Origin: Yersinia enterocolitica subsp. enterocolitica
GTDB lineage: Bacteria; Pseudomonadota; Gammaproteobacteria; Enterobacterales; Enterobacteriaceae
DNA length: 64,000 nt
Direction: 5' to 3'
Assembly (NCBI RefSeq): GCF_901472495.1
Contig: NZ_LR590469.1
Span: 3,844,001 to 3,908,000 of the forward strand
Shown here one piece after another: positions 9,484 through 17,960 of this stretch. Within the stretch, counting starts at the first letter, position 1; the number at the start of each line of letters is the position of its first letter. A program made the translations under genes and the position numbers. The notes under the pieces were generated by a model. That model was given only the letters and a program-made list of their open reading frames with translations, made no database searches and had not been told where the DNA came from.

Positions 9484-9606
9484 GCCAGAAGGCCTTCCTT
9501 GCGATCCCGCAGTTCAAAGAGTAGAATAGTGCGGCTTACATATTGGGTTGCTGAATTAGAGATCGGCGCCTGTCTTAATTTATCTATATATATTTGGAGT
9601 TGTATC

Positions 9607-9876
9607 ATGTCTCTAAGTGTTGAAGCGAAAGCTAAAATTGTTGCTGACTTCGGTCGCGATGCCAATGACACCGGTTCAAGCGAAGTTCAGGTTGCTCTGT
9701 TGACTGCTCAAATTAACCATTTGCAAGGTCACTTCTCCGAGCACAAAAAAGATCACCACAGTCGTCGTGGTCTGCTGCGTATGGTATCCACGCGTCGTAA
9801 GCTGCTGGACTACCTGAAGCGTAAAGATGTAGCGAGTTATGTTTCCCTGATCGAACGTCTGGGTCTGCGTCGCTAA
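9607..9876 (+). CDS. rpsO: 30S ribosomal protein S15
   Basis: S15 is a primary 16S rRNA binder that organises the 30S platform. The start at ATG 9607 (MSLSVEAKAKIV) gives 89 aa, the standard length, and has TTGGAG about 9 nt upstream. The core GSSEVQVALLTAQI...HFSEHKKDHHSRRGL is intact. In E. coli S15 represses its own mRNA through a pseudoknot at the start site. The AT-rich leader (9575-9606) is compatible with that, but the pseudoknot was not verified. Confidence 0.97.
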   Translation: MSLSVEAKAKIVADFGRDANDTGSSEVQVALLTAQINHLQGHFSEHKKDHHSRRGLLRMVSTRRKLLDYLKRKDVASYVSLIERLGLRR

Positions 9877-9895
9877 GTCTGCGAGTTTCGGGAGA

Positions 9896-9921
9896 AAGGG
9901 GCCAAATTGGCCCCTTTTTTC
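9896..9921 (+). terminator. rpsO terminator
   Basis: A GGGGCCAA/TTGGCCCC hairpin (8 bp, minimal loop) followed by six T. It lies 20 nt after the rpsO stop, as in E. coli, where readthrough feeds pnp. Confidence 0.92.
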
Positions 9922-10001
9922 TAAGAAGCAATGATAAAATACGTTAGTATATTGTTGTTGTTCTATATTTTTAAAACATAGGATCTTCCGGTGCAGAGGT
10001 T

Positions 10002-10057
10002 CGCGCGGCTAATGAGAGACTTTAACTCATGGGAGTTAAGGGTTGTCATTAGTCGCG
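10002..10057 (+). promoter_or_regulatory. pnp leader long hairpin, likely RNase III site
   Basis: The arms CGCG-CTAATGA-ACTTTAACTC and GAGTTAAG-TCATTAG-CGCG pair over about 20 bp with small internal loops around an ATG/GG tip, 80-135 nt upstream of the pnp start. In E. coli a double-stranded pnp leader is cut by RNase III, and PNPase then degrades the product to repress itself. The same structure in the same place supports that mechanism here. Confidence 0.8.
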
Positions 10058-10138
10058 AGGATGCAGTGTGAAGGTATGAGTAACAGGTGGATGAGATCGT
10101 CAATACGATCCGGCACCGCATAGTATAAGGATACTATT

Positions 10139-12259
10139 TTGCTGACTCCGATTATTCGTAAATTCCAGTACGGCCAACATACCGTTACTATTGAAACTGG
10201 CATGATGGCTCGCCAGGCGACTGCTGCCGTTATGGTCAGCATGGATGACACCGCAGTATTCGTTACTGTTGTTGGCCAAAAGAAAGCTAAACCAGGCCAG
10301 AGTTTCTTCCCTCTGACTGTTAACTATCAGGAGCGTACCTACGCTGCTGGTCGTATCCCAGGCAGCTTCTTCCGTCGTGAAGGCCGCCCAAGTGAAGGCG
10401 AAACACTGACTTCACGTCTGATTGACCGCCCGATTCGTCCACTGTTCCCAGACAGCTTCCTGAATGAAGTTCAGGTTATTGCGACTGTTGTTTCTGTTAA
10501 CCCACAAATTAACCCAGACATCGTGGCACTGATTGGTGCATCAGCTGCGCTGAGCCTGTCAGGTATTCCATTCAATGGCCCAATCGGTGCTGCTCGTGTT
10601 GGTTTTATCAATGACCAGTATGTGCTGAACCCAACCACCGATGAGCTGAAAGAAAGCCGTCTGGACTTGGTTGTTGCCGGTACTGCGGGTGCAGTATTGA
10701 TGGTTGAATCAGAAGCAGACATCTTGTCTGAAGATCAAATGTTGGGCGCGGTTGTCTTTGGCCACGAACAACAGCAAGTTGTGATTGAAAATATCAACGC
10801 TCTGGTTGCTGAAGCGGGCAAACCAAAGTGGGATTGGCATGCTGAGCCAGTAAACGAAGCGCTGCATGCGCGCGTTGCTGAGCTGGCTGCTGCACGTCTG
10901 GGCGATGCTTATCGCATTACCGAGAAACAAGAGCGTTATACTCAAGTTGATGCTATCAAAGCTGATGTGACTGAAGCACTGTTAGCGCAAGATGATACAT
11001 TAGATGCTGCGGAAATTCAGGACATCCTGGGTAGCGTTGAGAAAGACGTAGTTCGTAGCCGTGTACTGCGTGGCGAACCGCGTATTGATGGTCGCGAAAA
11101 AGACATGATCCGTGGGCTGGATGTGCGTACTGGCGTGTTGCCACGTACCCACGGTTCTGCGTTGTTCACCCGTGGTGAAACTCAGGCGCTGGTTACAGCA
11201 ACACTGGGTACTGCACGTGACGCACAAAATATTGATGAGCTGATGGGTGAGCGTACTGACTCATTCCTGCTACACTATAATTTCCCTCCATATTCTGTTG
11301 GTGAAACAGGCATGGTTGGTTCACCGAAACGTCGTGAGATTGGCCATGGTCGTCTGGCGAAACGTGGTGTGTTGGCAGTGATGCCAAGCCCGAGCGAGTT
11401 CCCTTACACTGTGCGTGTGGTTTCTGAAATCACCGAGTCTAACGGTTCTTCCTCAATGGCTTCTGTTTGTGGTGCTTCTCTGGCCCTGATGGACGCAGGT
11501 GTGCCGATTAAAGCCGCTGTTGCTGGTATCGCAATGGGTCTGGTTAAAGAAGATGAAAACTTTGTTGTTCTGTCTGACATTCTGGGTGACGAAGATCACT
11601 TGGGCGACATGGACTTTAAAGTAGCCGGTAGCCGTGACGGTATCACCGCACTGCAGATGGACATTAAAATTGAAGGTATTACCCGCGAAATCATGCAGGT
11701 AGCTCTGAACCAGGCTAAGGGTGCGCGTCTGCACATTCTGGGTGTTATGGAACAGGCTATCAGCACACCGCGCGGCGATATCTCTGAGTTTGCTCCACGT
11801 ATCTACACCATGAAAATCAATCCTGAGAAAATCAAGGATGTGATCGGTAAAGGCGGTTCTGTGATTCGTGCGCTGACTGATGAAACTGGCACCACCATTG
11901 AAATCGAAGATGATGGCACCATTAAGATTGCAGCAACTGACGGCGACAAAGCGAAACATGCTATCCGTCGTATCGAAGAGATTACTGCTGAAATCGAAGT
12001 GAACCGTATCTATGCGGGTAAAGTTACTCGTATCGTTGATTTCGGTGCATTTGTTGCCATCGGCGGCGGTAAAGAAGGCTTGGTACATATTTCTCAAATC
12101 GCTGACAAGCGTGTTGATAAAGTGACTGATTACCTGCAGATGGGTCAGGAAGTACCGGTTAAAGTTATCGAAGTTGATCGCCAAGGTCGTATCCGCCTGA
12201 GCATGAAAGAAGCGACTACTCCTGATGCAGAAGCATCGGCACCAGAAGCAGCAGAGTAA
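10139..12259 (+). CDS. pnp: Polyribonucleotide nucleotidyltransferase (PNPase)
   Basis: PNPase is the phosphorolytic 3'-to-5' exoribonuclease of the RNA degradosome. The 706-aa protein (E. coli 711) has two RNase PH domains (about 1-210 and 310-540) separated by an all-alpha linker, then KH (KIKDVIGKGGSVIRALTDETG, about 560) and S1 (about 620-690) domains. Translation starts at TTG 10139 (MLTPIIRKFQYGQ), the same uncommon start used in E. coli, behind TAAGGA. Regulated through the leader hairpin upstream. Confidence 0.96.
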   Translation: MLTPIIRKFQYGQHTVTIETGMMARQATAAVMVSMDDTAVFVTVVGQKKAKPGQSFFPLTVNYQERTYAAGRIPGSFFRREGRPSEGETLTSRLIDRPIRPLFPDSFLNEVQVIATVVSVNPQINPDIVALIGASAALSLSGIPFNGPIGAARVGFINDQYVLNPTTDELKESRLDLVVAGTAGAVLMVESEADILSEDQMLGAVVFGHEQQQVVIENINALVAEAGKPKWDWHAEPVNEALHARVAELAAARLGDAYRITEKQERYTQVDAIKADVTEALLAQDDTLDAAEIQDILGSVEKDVVRSRVLRGEPRIDGREKDMIRGLDVRTGVLPRTHGSALFTRGETQALVTATLGTARDAQNIDELMGERTDSFLLHYNFPPYSVGETGMVGSPKRREIGHGRLAKRGVLAVMPSPSEFPYTVRVVSEITESNGSSSMASVCGASLALMDAGVPIKAAVAGIAMGLVKEDENFVVLSDILGDEDHLGDMDFKVAGSRDGITALQMDIKIEGITREIMQVALNQAKGARLHILGVMEQAISTPRGDISEFAPRIYTMKINPEKIKDVIGKGGSVIRALTDETGTTIEIEDDGTIKIAATDGDKAKHAIRRIEEITAEIEVNRIYAGKVTRIVDFGAFVAIGGGKEGLVHISQIADKRVDKVTDYLQMGQEVPVKVIEVDRQGRIRLSMKEATTPDAEASAPEAAE

Positions 12260-12268
12260 TTAGTATTC

Positions 12269-12300
12269 CACAGCTCCTTACTCATGAGTGAGGAGCTGTG
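12269..12300 (+). terminator. Palindromic hairpin after pnp
   Basis: A 32-nt near-perfect palindrome (CACAGCTCCT...AGGAGCTGTG with ACTCATGAGT at its centre; one mismatched pair) starts 10 nt after the pnp stop. It lacks a strong T tract, so it may be a partial terminator or 3' stabiliser between pnp and nlpI. Confidence 0.65.
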
Positions 12301-12381
12301 TTATCTCGAGGGCAGGATGCTCTTGTGTTAAACAAATGGATGAAAGGATATTTATCCAATGTTTGTCTTCGGGAGTAGGAA

Positions 12382-13266
12382 ATGAAGCCTTTCTTGCGCT
12401 GGTGTTACGTTGTGACAGCACTCATGCTGGCAGGATGCAGCAACCATGATTGGCGTAAAGACGAGGTATTGGCAATCCCGTTGCAACCTACGTTGCAGCA
12501 GGAAGTGATTCTGGCGCGCATGGAACAAATCCTTGCAAGTCGGGCACTTACGGATGATGAGCGCGCACAGCTTTTATATGAGCGCGGAGTGCTGTATGAT
12601 AGCCTCGGGCTACGGGCACTAGCGCGAAATGATTTTTCGCAAGCGTTAGCTATTCGTCCTGATATGCCAGAAGTTTTTAACTATCTGGGCATTTATTTAA
12701 CGCAGGCAGGCAATTTTGATGCTGCCTATGAAGCGTTTGATTCTGTACTAGAGCTTGATCCAACTTACAATTACGCGCGTTTAAACCGGGGTATCGCTCT
12801 GTATTATGGCGGTCGACTCCCGTTGGCGCAGGATGATCTGCAGGCGTTTTATCAAGACGATCCAAATGATCCCTTCCGTTCGTTGTGGCTGTATCTAGTG
12901 GAAAGAGAAATCGATCCCAAGACAGCGGCAGTAGCGTTACAACAGCGCTATGAAAAATCGGACAGAGGGCAATGGGGATGGAATATTGTCGAATTCTACC
13001 TGGGCACGATCAGCGAAAAAACGCTGATGGAAAGGCTTAAGGCAGATGCAACGGATAACACTTCGCTCGCTGAGCATCTCAGTGAAACTGACTTCTATTT
13101 AGGTAAACATTACCTAAGTCTGGGGGACAAGGACACCGCTTCGGCGCTGTTCAAACTGACGGTAGCTAACAACGTTCATAACTTTGTTGAGCACCGCTAT
13201 GCATTGTTGGAATTGGCGCTTTTGGGCCAAGAACAAGACGACCTATCGGAATCGGACCAGCAATAG
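12382..13266 (+). CDS. nlpI: Lipoprotein NlpI, TPR adaptor
   Basis: NlpI is an outer-membrane lipoprotein with tetratricopeptide repeats. In E. coli it scaffolds peptidoglycan hydrolases and the protease Prc. The product is 294 aa, identical in length to E. coli. A signal peptide ends in lipobox LAGC near residue 19. TPR-like helices follow from about residue 60 (LLYERGVLYDSLG, EVFNYLGIYLTQAGNF, ARLNRGIALYYGGR). Ribosome-binding site GGGAGTAGGA. It is followed by yrbN and deaD, the E. coli order. Confidence 0.96.
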   Translation: MKPFLRWCYVVTALMLAGCSNHDWRKDEVLAIPLQPTLQQEVILARMEQILASRALTDDERAQLLYERGVLYDSLGLRALARNDFSQALAIRPDMPEVFNYLGIYLTQAGNFDAAYEAFDSVLELDPTYNYARLNRGIALYYGGRLPLAQDDLQAFYQDDPNDPFRSLWLYLVEREIDPKTAAVALQQRYEKSDRGQWGWNIVEFYLGTISEKTLMERLKADATDNTSLAEHLSETDFYLGKHYLSLGDKDTASALFKLTVANNVHNFVEHRYALLELALLGQEQDDLSESDQQ

Positions 13267-13381
13267 CTGACGAACAACTATTAGCCTGACTACCTTGGTT
13301 TTTGCCAACGTTAATCACCCTAACAGGTGATGGCCTTTTTGTTCGTTTTATAATCTAATTTGAGCCGGTTCACACTTTTCA

Positions 13382-13462
13382 ATGAAAATGACTGAAAATT
13401 TTCTCGACGAGTTATGTAGACTGGCCGCCATTATTAATGAGGCACGTGTACATGACTACTGA
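13382..13462 (+). CDS. yrbN: Micro-protein YrbN, leader peptide before deaD
   Basis: A 26-codon ORF beginning MKMTENFLDELCRLAAIINE and ending ARVHDY. It corresponds to the short YrbN peptide annotated between nlpI and deaD in E. coli. It overlaps the deaD start (13452) by 11 nt in a different frame, so its translation could open or occlude the deaD ribosome-binding region. Its function is not established. Conservation of peptide and position across genera argues that it is real. Confidence 0.88.
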   Translation: MKMTENFLDELCRLAAIINEARVHDY

Positions 13463-15425
13463 GCTTGAAACCTCTTTTGCTGATCTGGGGCTGTCCGCTC
13501 CAATTCTTTCTGCTCTGACTGATCTTGGTTATGAAAAACCATCTCCTATCCAGTTGGAGTGTATTCCACACCTGTTGAACGGCCGTGATGTTCTCGGCAT
13601 GGCGCAAACCGGTAGTGGCAAAACAGCCGCATTTGGTCTGCCGCTGTTACACAACATTGATCCAAGCCTGAAAGCACCGCAAGTGTTAGTACTGGCTCCA
13701 ACTCGTGAGTTGGCTATTCAAGTTGCTGAAGCATTATCTAGCTTCTCTAAACATATGAACGGCGTTAACGTGGTTGCCCTGTATGGTGGCCAGCGTTATG
13801 ACGTTCAATTACGCGCTTTGCGTCAGGGGCCACAAGTTGTTGTTGGTACCCCAGGTCGTCTGTTAGACCATCTGAAACGCGGTACCCTTAACCTGTCCAA
13901 CCTGAGTGGTTTAGTGTTGGATGAAGCAGATGAAATGCTGCGCATGGGCTTTATCGAAGACGTGGAAAATATTCTGGCGCAGATCCCGGCTGAACATCAG
14001 ACCGCGCTGTTCTCTGCCACTATGCCAGAAGCGATTCGTCGTATTACCCGTCGCTTTATGAAAGAGCCACAGGAAGTTCGCATTCAGTCTAGCATGACTA
14101 CCCGTCCTGATATCAGCCAGAGCTATTGGGTTGTAGACGGTGTTCGTAAAAACGATGCATTGGTTCGTTTCTTGGAAGCTGAAGATTTTGACGCTGCTAT
14201 CATTTTCGTTCGTACCAAAAACGCGACGCTGGAAGTGGCTGAAGCTTTGGAACGTAGCGGTTATAACAGCGCTGCATTAAATGGTGACATGAACCAGGCT
14301 GCACGTGAGCAGACTCTTGAACGCCTGAAAAATGGTCGTTTAGATATTCTGATTGCAACTGATGTTGCGGCTCGTGGTTTGGACGTTGAGCGCATCAGCT
14401 TGGTAGTAAACTATGATATCCCTATGGATTCAGAGTCTTATGTCCATCGTATCGGTCGTACCGGTCGTGCTGGTCGTGCTGGTCGTGCATTACTGTTCGT
14501 TGATAGACGTGAACGTCGTCTGTTGCAGAACATTGAACGTACTATGAAGATGACTATTCCACCAGTGCAATTGCCAAATGCAGAATTACTGGGCGAACGT
14601 CGCTTAGCCAAATTTGCGGCTAAAGTTGGCCAACAGCTGGAAAGCAGTGATTTGGATATGTACCGTGCGTTGTTGGCTAAGCTGCAACCAGAAGAAGAGT
14701 TTGATATTGAAACTCTGGCTGCTGCACTGCTGAAAATGGCACAGGGCGAACGTCCTCTGATTCTGCCTCCAGAAGCACCACGTCGTCCACAGCGTGAATT
14801 CAATACTCGCGATGACCGTGGTAGCGATCGCGGTCGTGACCGTAATGATAGCCGTCGCGAACCTCGTTCTGACAGCCGTGACGGTGGCGAACGTCCAGCA
14901 CGTCGCGAACGTCGTGATGTTGGTGAGATGGAACTGTACCGCATTGAAGTTGGCCGTGATGATGGTGTTGAAGTTCGTCATATCGTTGGCGCTATCGCTA
15001 ACGAAGGTGATATCAGCAGCCGTTACATCGGTAACATCAAGCTGTTTGCTTCACATTCAACTATTGAACTGCCGAAAGGCATGCCGGGCGAAATGTTATC
15101 TCACTTCACTCGCACCCGTATCCTGAACAAGCCGCTGAACATGCAGTTGTTGGGTGATGCACAGCCGCATGAGCGCCGTGAGCGCCCTGCAGGTGGTAAC
15201 GGTGGTGAGCGTCGTGGCGGTGGTGCTGGCCGTTCATTCGGTGGCGAACGTCGTGACGGTGCCGCTGGTGCTCCTCCTCGCCGTTCATTCGGTAGTGACC
15301 GTGCTCCAGCCGGTACTGGCGAACAGCGTCGTGGCAATCGTGATGGTCAGCGTCCAGCTGCACCACGTCGTGATGATGCAGCAGCGCCTGCTGCACCTGC
15401 TCGTCGTCGTTTCGGTGATGCATAA
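13452..15425 (+). CDS. deaD: Cold-shock DEAD-box RNA helicase DeaD/CsdA
   Basis: CsdA is an ATP-dependent RNA helicase for 50S assembly and cold-adapted mRNA decay. Starting at MTTELETSFADLGL gives 657 aa; an in-frame ATG at 13437 would add five unconserved residues. Motifs: Q motif, AQTGSGKT (about 50), PTRELA, TPGR, DEAD (about 157), SAT, and HRIGRTGRAG (about 335). A DbpA-type RNA-binding domain (about 487-565) is followed by a long Arg/Gly-rich tail with repeats of the GGERR/RRSFG type. The start overlaps yrbN. A strong terminator follows. Confidence 0.96.
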   Translation: MTTELETSFADLGLSAPILSALTDLGYEKPSPIQLECIPHLLNGRDVLGMAQTGSGKTAAFGLPLLHNIDPSLKAPQVLVLAPTRELAIQVAEALSSFSKHMNGVNVVALYGGQRYDVQLRALRQGPQVVVGTPGRLLDHLKRGTLNLSNLSGLVLDEADEMLRMGFIEDVENILAQIPAEHQTALFSATMPEAIRRITRRFMKEPQEVRIQSSMTTRPDISQSYWVVDGVRKNDALVRFLEAEDFDAAIIFVRTKNATLEVAEALERSGYNSAALNGDMNQAAREQTLERLKNGRLDILIATDVAARGLDVERISLVVNYDIPMDSESYVHRIGRTGRAGRAGRALLFVDRRERRLLQNIERTMKMTIPPVQLPNAELLGERRLAKFAAKVGQQLESSDLDMYRALLAKLQPEEEFDIETLAAALLKMAQGERPLILPPEAPRRPQREFNTRDDRGSDRGRDRNDSRREPRSDSRDGGERPARRERRDVGEMELYRIEVGRDDGVEVRHIVGAIANEGDISSRYIGNIKLFASHSTIELPKGMPGEMLSHFTRTRILNKPLNMQLLGDAQPHERRERPAGGNGGERRGGGAGRSFGGERRDGAAGAPPRRSFGSDRAPAGTGEQRRGNRDGQRPAAPRRDDAAAPAAPARRRFGDA

Positions 15426-15453
15426 GTATTAGTCATCTTTGATGATTAAACAT

Positions 15454-15482
15454 AAAAACCAGCCTTCGGGCTGGTTTTTTTA
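15454..15482 (+). terminator. deaD terminator
   Basis: AAAACCAGCC-TTCG-GGCTGGTTTT is a perfect 10-bp stem with a TTCG tetraloop and a T run, 29 nt past the deaD stop. A diverged second copy of this sequence and its left flank lies at 16404-16446. Confidence 0.95.
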
Positions 15483-15784
15483 TGCTTATCAAACGGGCTT
15501 ATTTTGCCTAATAACAAAAAATATTTGGAACAGATTTACCTAATGAAGATTGGAAATAATCTATTACTTTCAATTCTTAATCAAAATAGAAATAAAAATA
15601 ATTCAGCTTATATTTTTTTATTGTAATCGGATATTTGAGTTGCATATTATTTAGCATCATAATTAATTCACAATTGATAGCTCATTTACATATGTTTTCT
15701 TTTAAATTAAGAAAGATTACATGCCATTGTGATAGATTTGCGTTGAAACAAAAACAAAAAATTATTTATCATAAGGATCTAAAT

Positions 15785-16057
15785 ATGAAAGCTTATATGC
15801 TGGTTATACCTCTTTTTTCTTTTGTTCTTACTGCATGCTCAACGCCTGTAACCTCGCTAAATAATGAAGATCTTTGCGCTAAATTAGCCGAAGGCGAATA
15901 CTTTAAAAATAATTGGATTTGGGACCCGGCATTTAAAGAATACCAAGATAGGAAAACAAAAGGCACTATTTCAGTAGAGCAATGCGAGACAATAAAGGCG
16001 CAGAATATCGCGAGTTTTGCGAAAAAAGATGCTGAAGCAGAGGTTGAGTCAGACTAG
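15785..16057 (+). CDS. Small predicted lipoprotein, unknown function
   Basis: A 90-aa product not recognised as a named family. The ATG at 15785 follows AAGGATCT, a good ribosome-binding site, and starts a signal peptide (MKAYMLVIPLFSFVLTAC) with lipobox LTAC; the mature protein would begin CSTPVTSLNNEDLC. The mature part is about 73 residues, charged, with two further Cys (C35 and C65 approximately) and a Glu/Lys-rich C-terminus. An in-frame extension back to 15635 lacks a ribosome-binding site and destroys the signal peptide. Its DNA is AT-rich. In E. coli the mtr permease gene occupies this place next to deaD. Confidence 0.75.
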   Translation: MKAYMLVIPLFSFVLTACSTPVTSLNNEDLCAKLAEGEYFKNNWIWDPAFKEYQDRKTKGTISVEQCETIKAQNIASFAKKDAEAEVESD

Positions 16058-16414
16058 CCCAGCCGGCATAGGTAAAGAGTCGATCCCTGAAAGGAATTGC
16101 TGTTTCCTTGGCACAGTAATGCGTTGTTATCACATACAAAAATTGCCTCAAACGAGTATCTGGCGATAAAACATCGCGCGAGTTATTGGTTTTATTATGA
16201 TTCACTTCAGCCATCTATTTTATTTTTCTTAAGAAAATGGAGCAAAGCGAAAAGGGTAGGAAACTCAAAATAGAGTTTATTGGATTAGAGCGTGTTTATT
16301 TTACGCCTCTGATGGCATTTATATTATTACCTATTTTTATCTAACAAATTCAATACACTTTTTAGCTGAATGAAATAGTTCAATGATGAGTTTGTGATGA
16401 CTTTATGGTTAAAC
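16058..16414. other. AT-rich intergenic region
   Basis: No credible ORF or RNA gene seen. The stretch between the lipoprotein and the duplicated terminator is AT-rich, with scattered stops in all frames. Confidence 0.6.
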
Positions 16415-16446
16415 ATAAAACCAGCCCTAGAGCTGGTTTTATTATA
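16415..16446. terminator. Bidirectional terminator, diverged copy of the deaD terminator
   Basis: AAAACCAGC-CCTAGA-GCTGGTTTT hairpin with T-rich flank on one side and A-rich on the other. It could serve the lipoprotein gene from the left and yhbW from the right. The preceding bases (GGTTAAACATAAAACCAGCC) nearly match the sequence before the deaD terminator. Confidence 0.85.
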
Positions 16447-16471
16447 TCTCTAATTCATTGATATAAATAGA

Positions 16472-17506
16472 TTAGAGATGCTCGCCAGGTTGCAAGTCTT
16501 GTTGCAGGCTGGCAACTATCTCAAATGAATATAATCTCGCCTGGTGATCAAAGATCTGGCCATTCACCATTAACTCATCAGCCTGAGTTTCACGCAATAA
16601 CGACTGAAGCCCGTGTCGGACTTTACTCTTATCACCAATAATGGACAGACGCAGTGCTTGATCAATACCAAACTGTTCGGCTGGCGAGCAGATTTTCTCC
16701 ATATCTTCGACTGGCGGAGGAAGCTGCCCCGGTGTGCCACGGCGCAAATTGACAAACTGCTGCTGCATTGAGGTAAACAAGAAACGGGCATCACGCTCGC
16801 TGTCTGCGGCGACGACATTCACACACACAATCGCATAAGGTTGCGGCCATTGAGCGGAGGGTTTGAAGTTTTCGCGATACAATTTAAGCGCCTGGAATAG
16901 CATGTCCGGCGCAAAATGCGAGGCGAAAGCGAAAGGTAGCCCCATAGCTGCTGCCAGTTGTGCACTATACAGGCTGGAACCCAGCAGCCACAGAGGAACA
17001 TGCAAACCTTGACCGGGAACCGCTTGGACTGCTTGCCCAGGTTGCACCTCGGCAAAGTAGTTTTGCAGTTCGCGCACGTCAGACGGGAAGTTATCTACCT
17101 CACCGGAGAGGTGTCGGCGTAGTGCCATCATGGTGCGCTGATCAGTGCCAGGTGCCCGGCCCAGACCGAGGTCGATACGGCCAGGATACAGCGAGGCGAG
17201 GGTACCAAACTGCTCAGCTATCACTAATGGCGAATGGTTTGGCAGCATAACACCACCTGAACCGACGCGGATGGTGCTGGTGCCACCGGCAATATAGCCA
17301 ATTAGCACAGAGGTCGCAGCACTGGCAATGCCGGTCATATTATGATGTTCAGCCAGCCAGTAGCGGTGGTATCCCCACTTTTCAGCATGTTGAGCCAAGT
17401 CCAGCGAGGCGTGAAATGCATCTTGTGGCGTGTTGCCCTGAGCTATCGGTGATAAATCGAGAACAGAAAGCGGTACAGTTTTTTTGTCAGTCATAGAATC
17501 GTCCAT
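16472..17506 (-). CDS. yhbW: Luciferase-like flavin monooxygenase YhbW
   Basis: A member of the bacterial-luciferase-like (LLM) flavin-dependent monooxygenases; the substrate is unknown. Starting at 17506 (MDDSMTDKKTVPLSV) gives 344 aa with an AAGG ribosome-binding site 5 nt upstream. The E. coli protein (about 335 aa) begins at the equivalent of the second Met, 17494. An upstream extension to 17590 runs into an ERIC remnant and is rejected. Conserved segments: YHRYWLAEHHNMTGIASAAT, GSGGVMLPNHSPLVIAEQFG and GRIDLGLGRAPG. In E. coli it also lies between deaD and the ubiUV genes. Confidence 0.93.
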   Translation of the reverse strand: MDDSMTDKKTVPLSVLDLSPIAQGNTPQDAFHASLDLAQHAEKWGYHRYWLAEHHNMTGIASAATSVLIGYIAGGTSTIRVGSGGVMLPNHSPLVIAEQFGTLASLYPGRIDLGLGRAPGTDQRTMMALRRHLSGEVDNFPSDVRELQNYFAEVQPGQAVQAVPGQGLHVPLWLLGSSLYSAQLAAAMGLPFAFASHFAPDMLFQALKLYRENFKPSAQWPQPYAIVCVNVVAADSERDARFLFTSMQQQFVNLRRGTPGQLPPPVEDMEKICSPAEQFGIDQALRLSIIGDKSKVRHGLQSLLRETQADELMVNGQIFDHQARLYSFEIVASLQQDLQPGEHL

Positions 17507-17563
17507 CTTAACCTTATGTCGAGTCGCTTGAAGGGCGAACGCACTAATCCTCTTTGTCCTTGA

Positions 17564-17645
17564 CGTTGCAGGGGCGCTAGCTGCGCGCACTTACCCAAAT
17601 CACTTACTTGAGTAAGCTCATCGGGATGCGTGCCTACCTGCACCA
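17564..17645 (-). repeat. Degenerate, truncated ERIC element
   Basis: The central part matches the ERIC core read in reverse: the ACCCAAATCACTTACTTGAG palindrome, then TAAGCTCATCGGGAT, flanked by GTTGCAG on the left and remnants of the other arm on the right. The terminal inverted repeats are missing, so this is a decayed copy. It lies in the divergent gap between yhbW and the efflux operon. Confidence 0.65.
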
Positions 17646-17921
17646 CCAATGACGTTGAGGATCTAACTAATTTGCTCACAGAAATGCGAGGCTATTACCC
17701 TTAGCAGCATAATCTAAATAACAGTTGCTGACGGGGTAATAAATGCGGCGATTAAAGGGCTAGCAAACCTATGAGGATTTACCCTGCTGTTAGTGGTGCG
17801 GGTTTATATATTGTATTGCCGGTGAAATGGGGTAAACCTTACCTCACGTTGGGTTGAAATATTTTTTTTCGCAATCCTTACATAACACTGAAAAAAGCAA
17901 ACAGTCGATATCCGTACAATT

Positions 17922-17940
17922 GCGAATGATTATTCTCATC
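17922..17940 (+). promoter_or_regulatory. Candidate Fur box upstream of RND efflux operon
   Basis: GCGAATGATTATTCTCATC matches the classical 19-bp Fur consensus at 13 of 19 positions, including uninterrupted AATGAT, and ends 20 nt before the adaptor ATG. This suggests iron repression of the efflux operon. No experimental data. Confidence 0.5.
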
Positions 17941-17960
17941 ACAATTTACGGTACAAATTT

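Noticed and set aside
9877..10138. SraG-like small RNA between rpsO and pnp
   Set aside because: E. coli encodes such an RNA in this interval, but I could not recognise its sequence or a promoter here beyond the RNase III hairpin and the rpsO terminator.
14700..15430. Several long frames opposite or offset to the deaD 3' end
   Set aside because: They arise from the repetitive Arg/Gly-rich codons of the DeaD tail.
17507..17590. N-terminal extension of yhbW
   Set aside because: Extends into the degenerate ERIC and past the AAGG ribosome-binding site; the conserved protein begins near 17506/17494.
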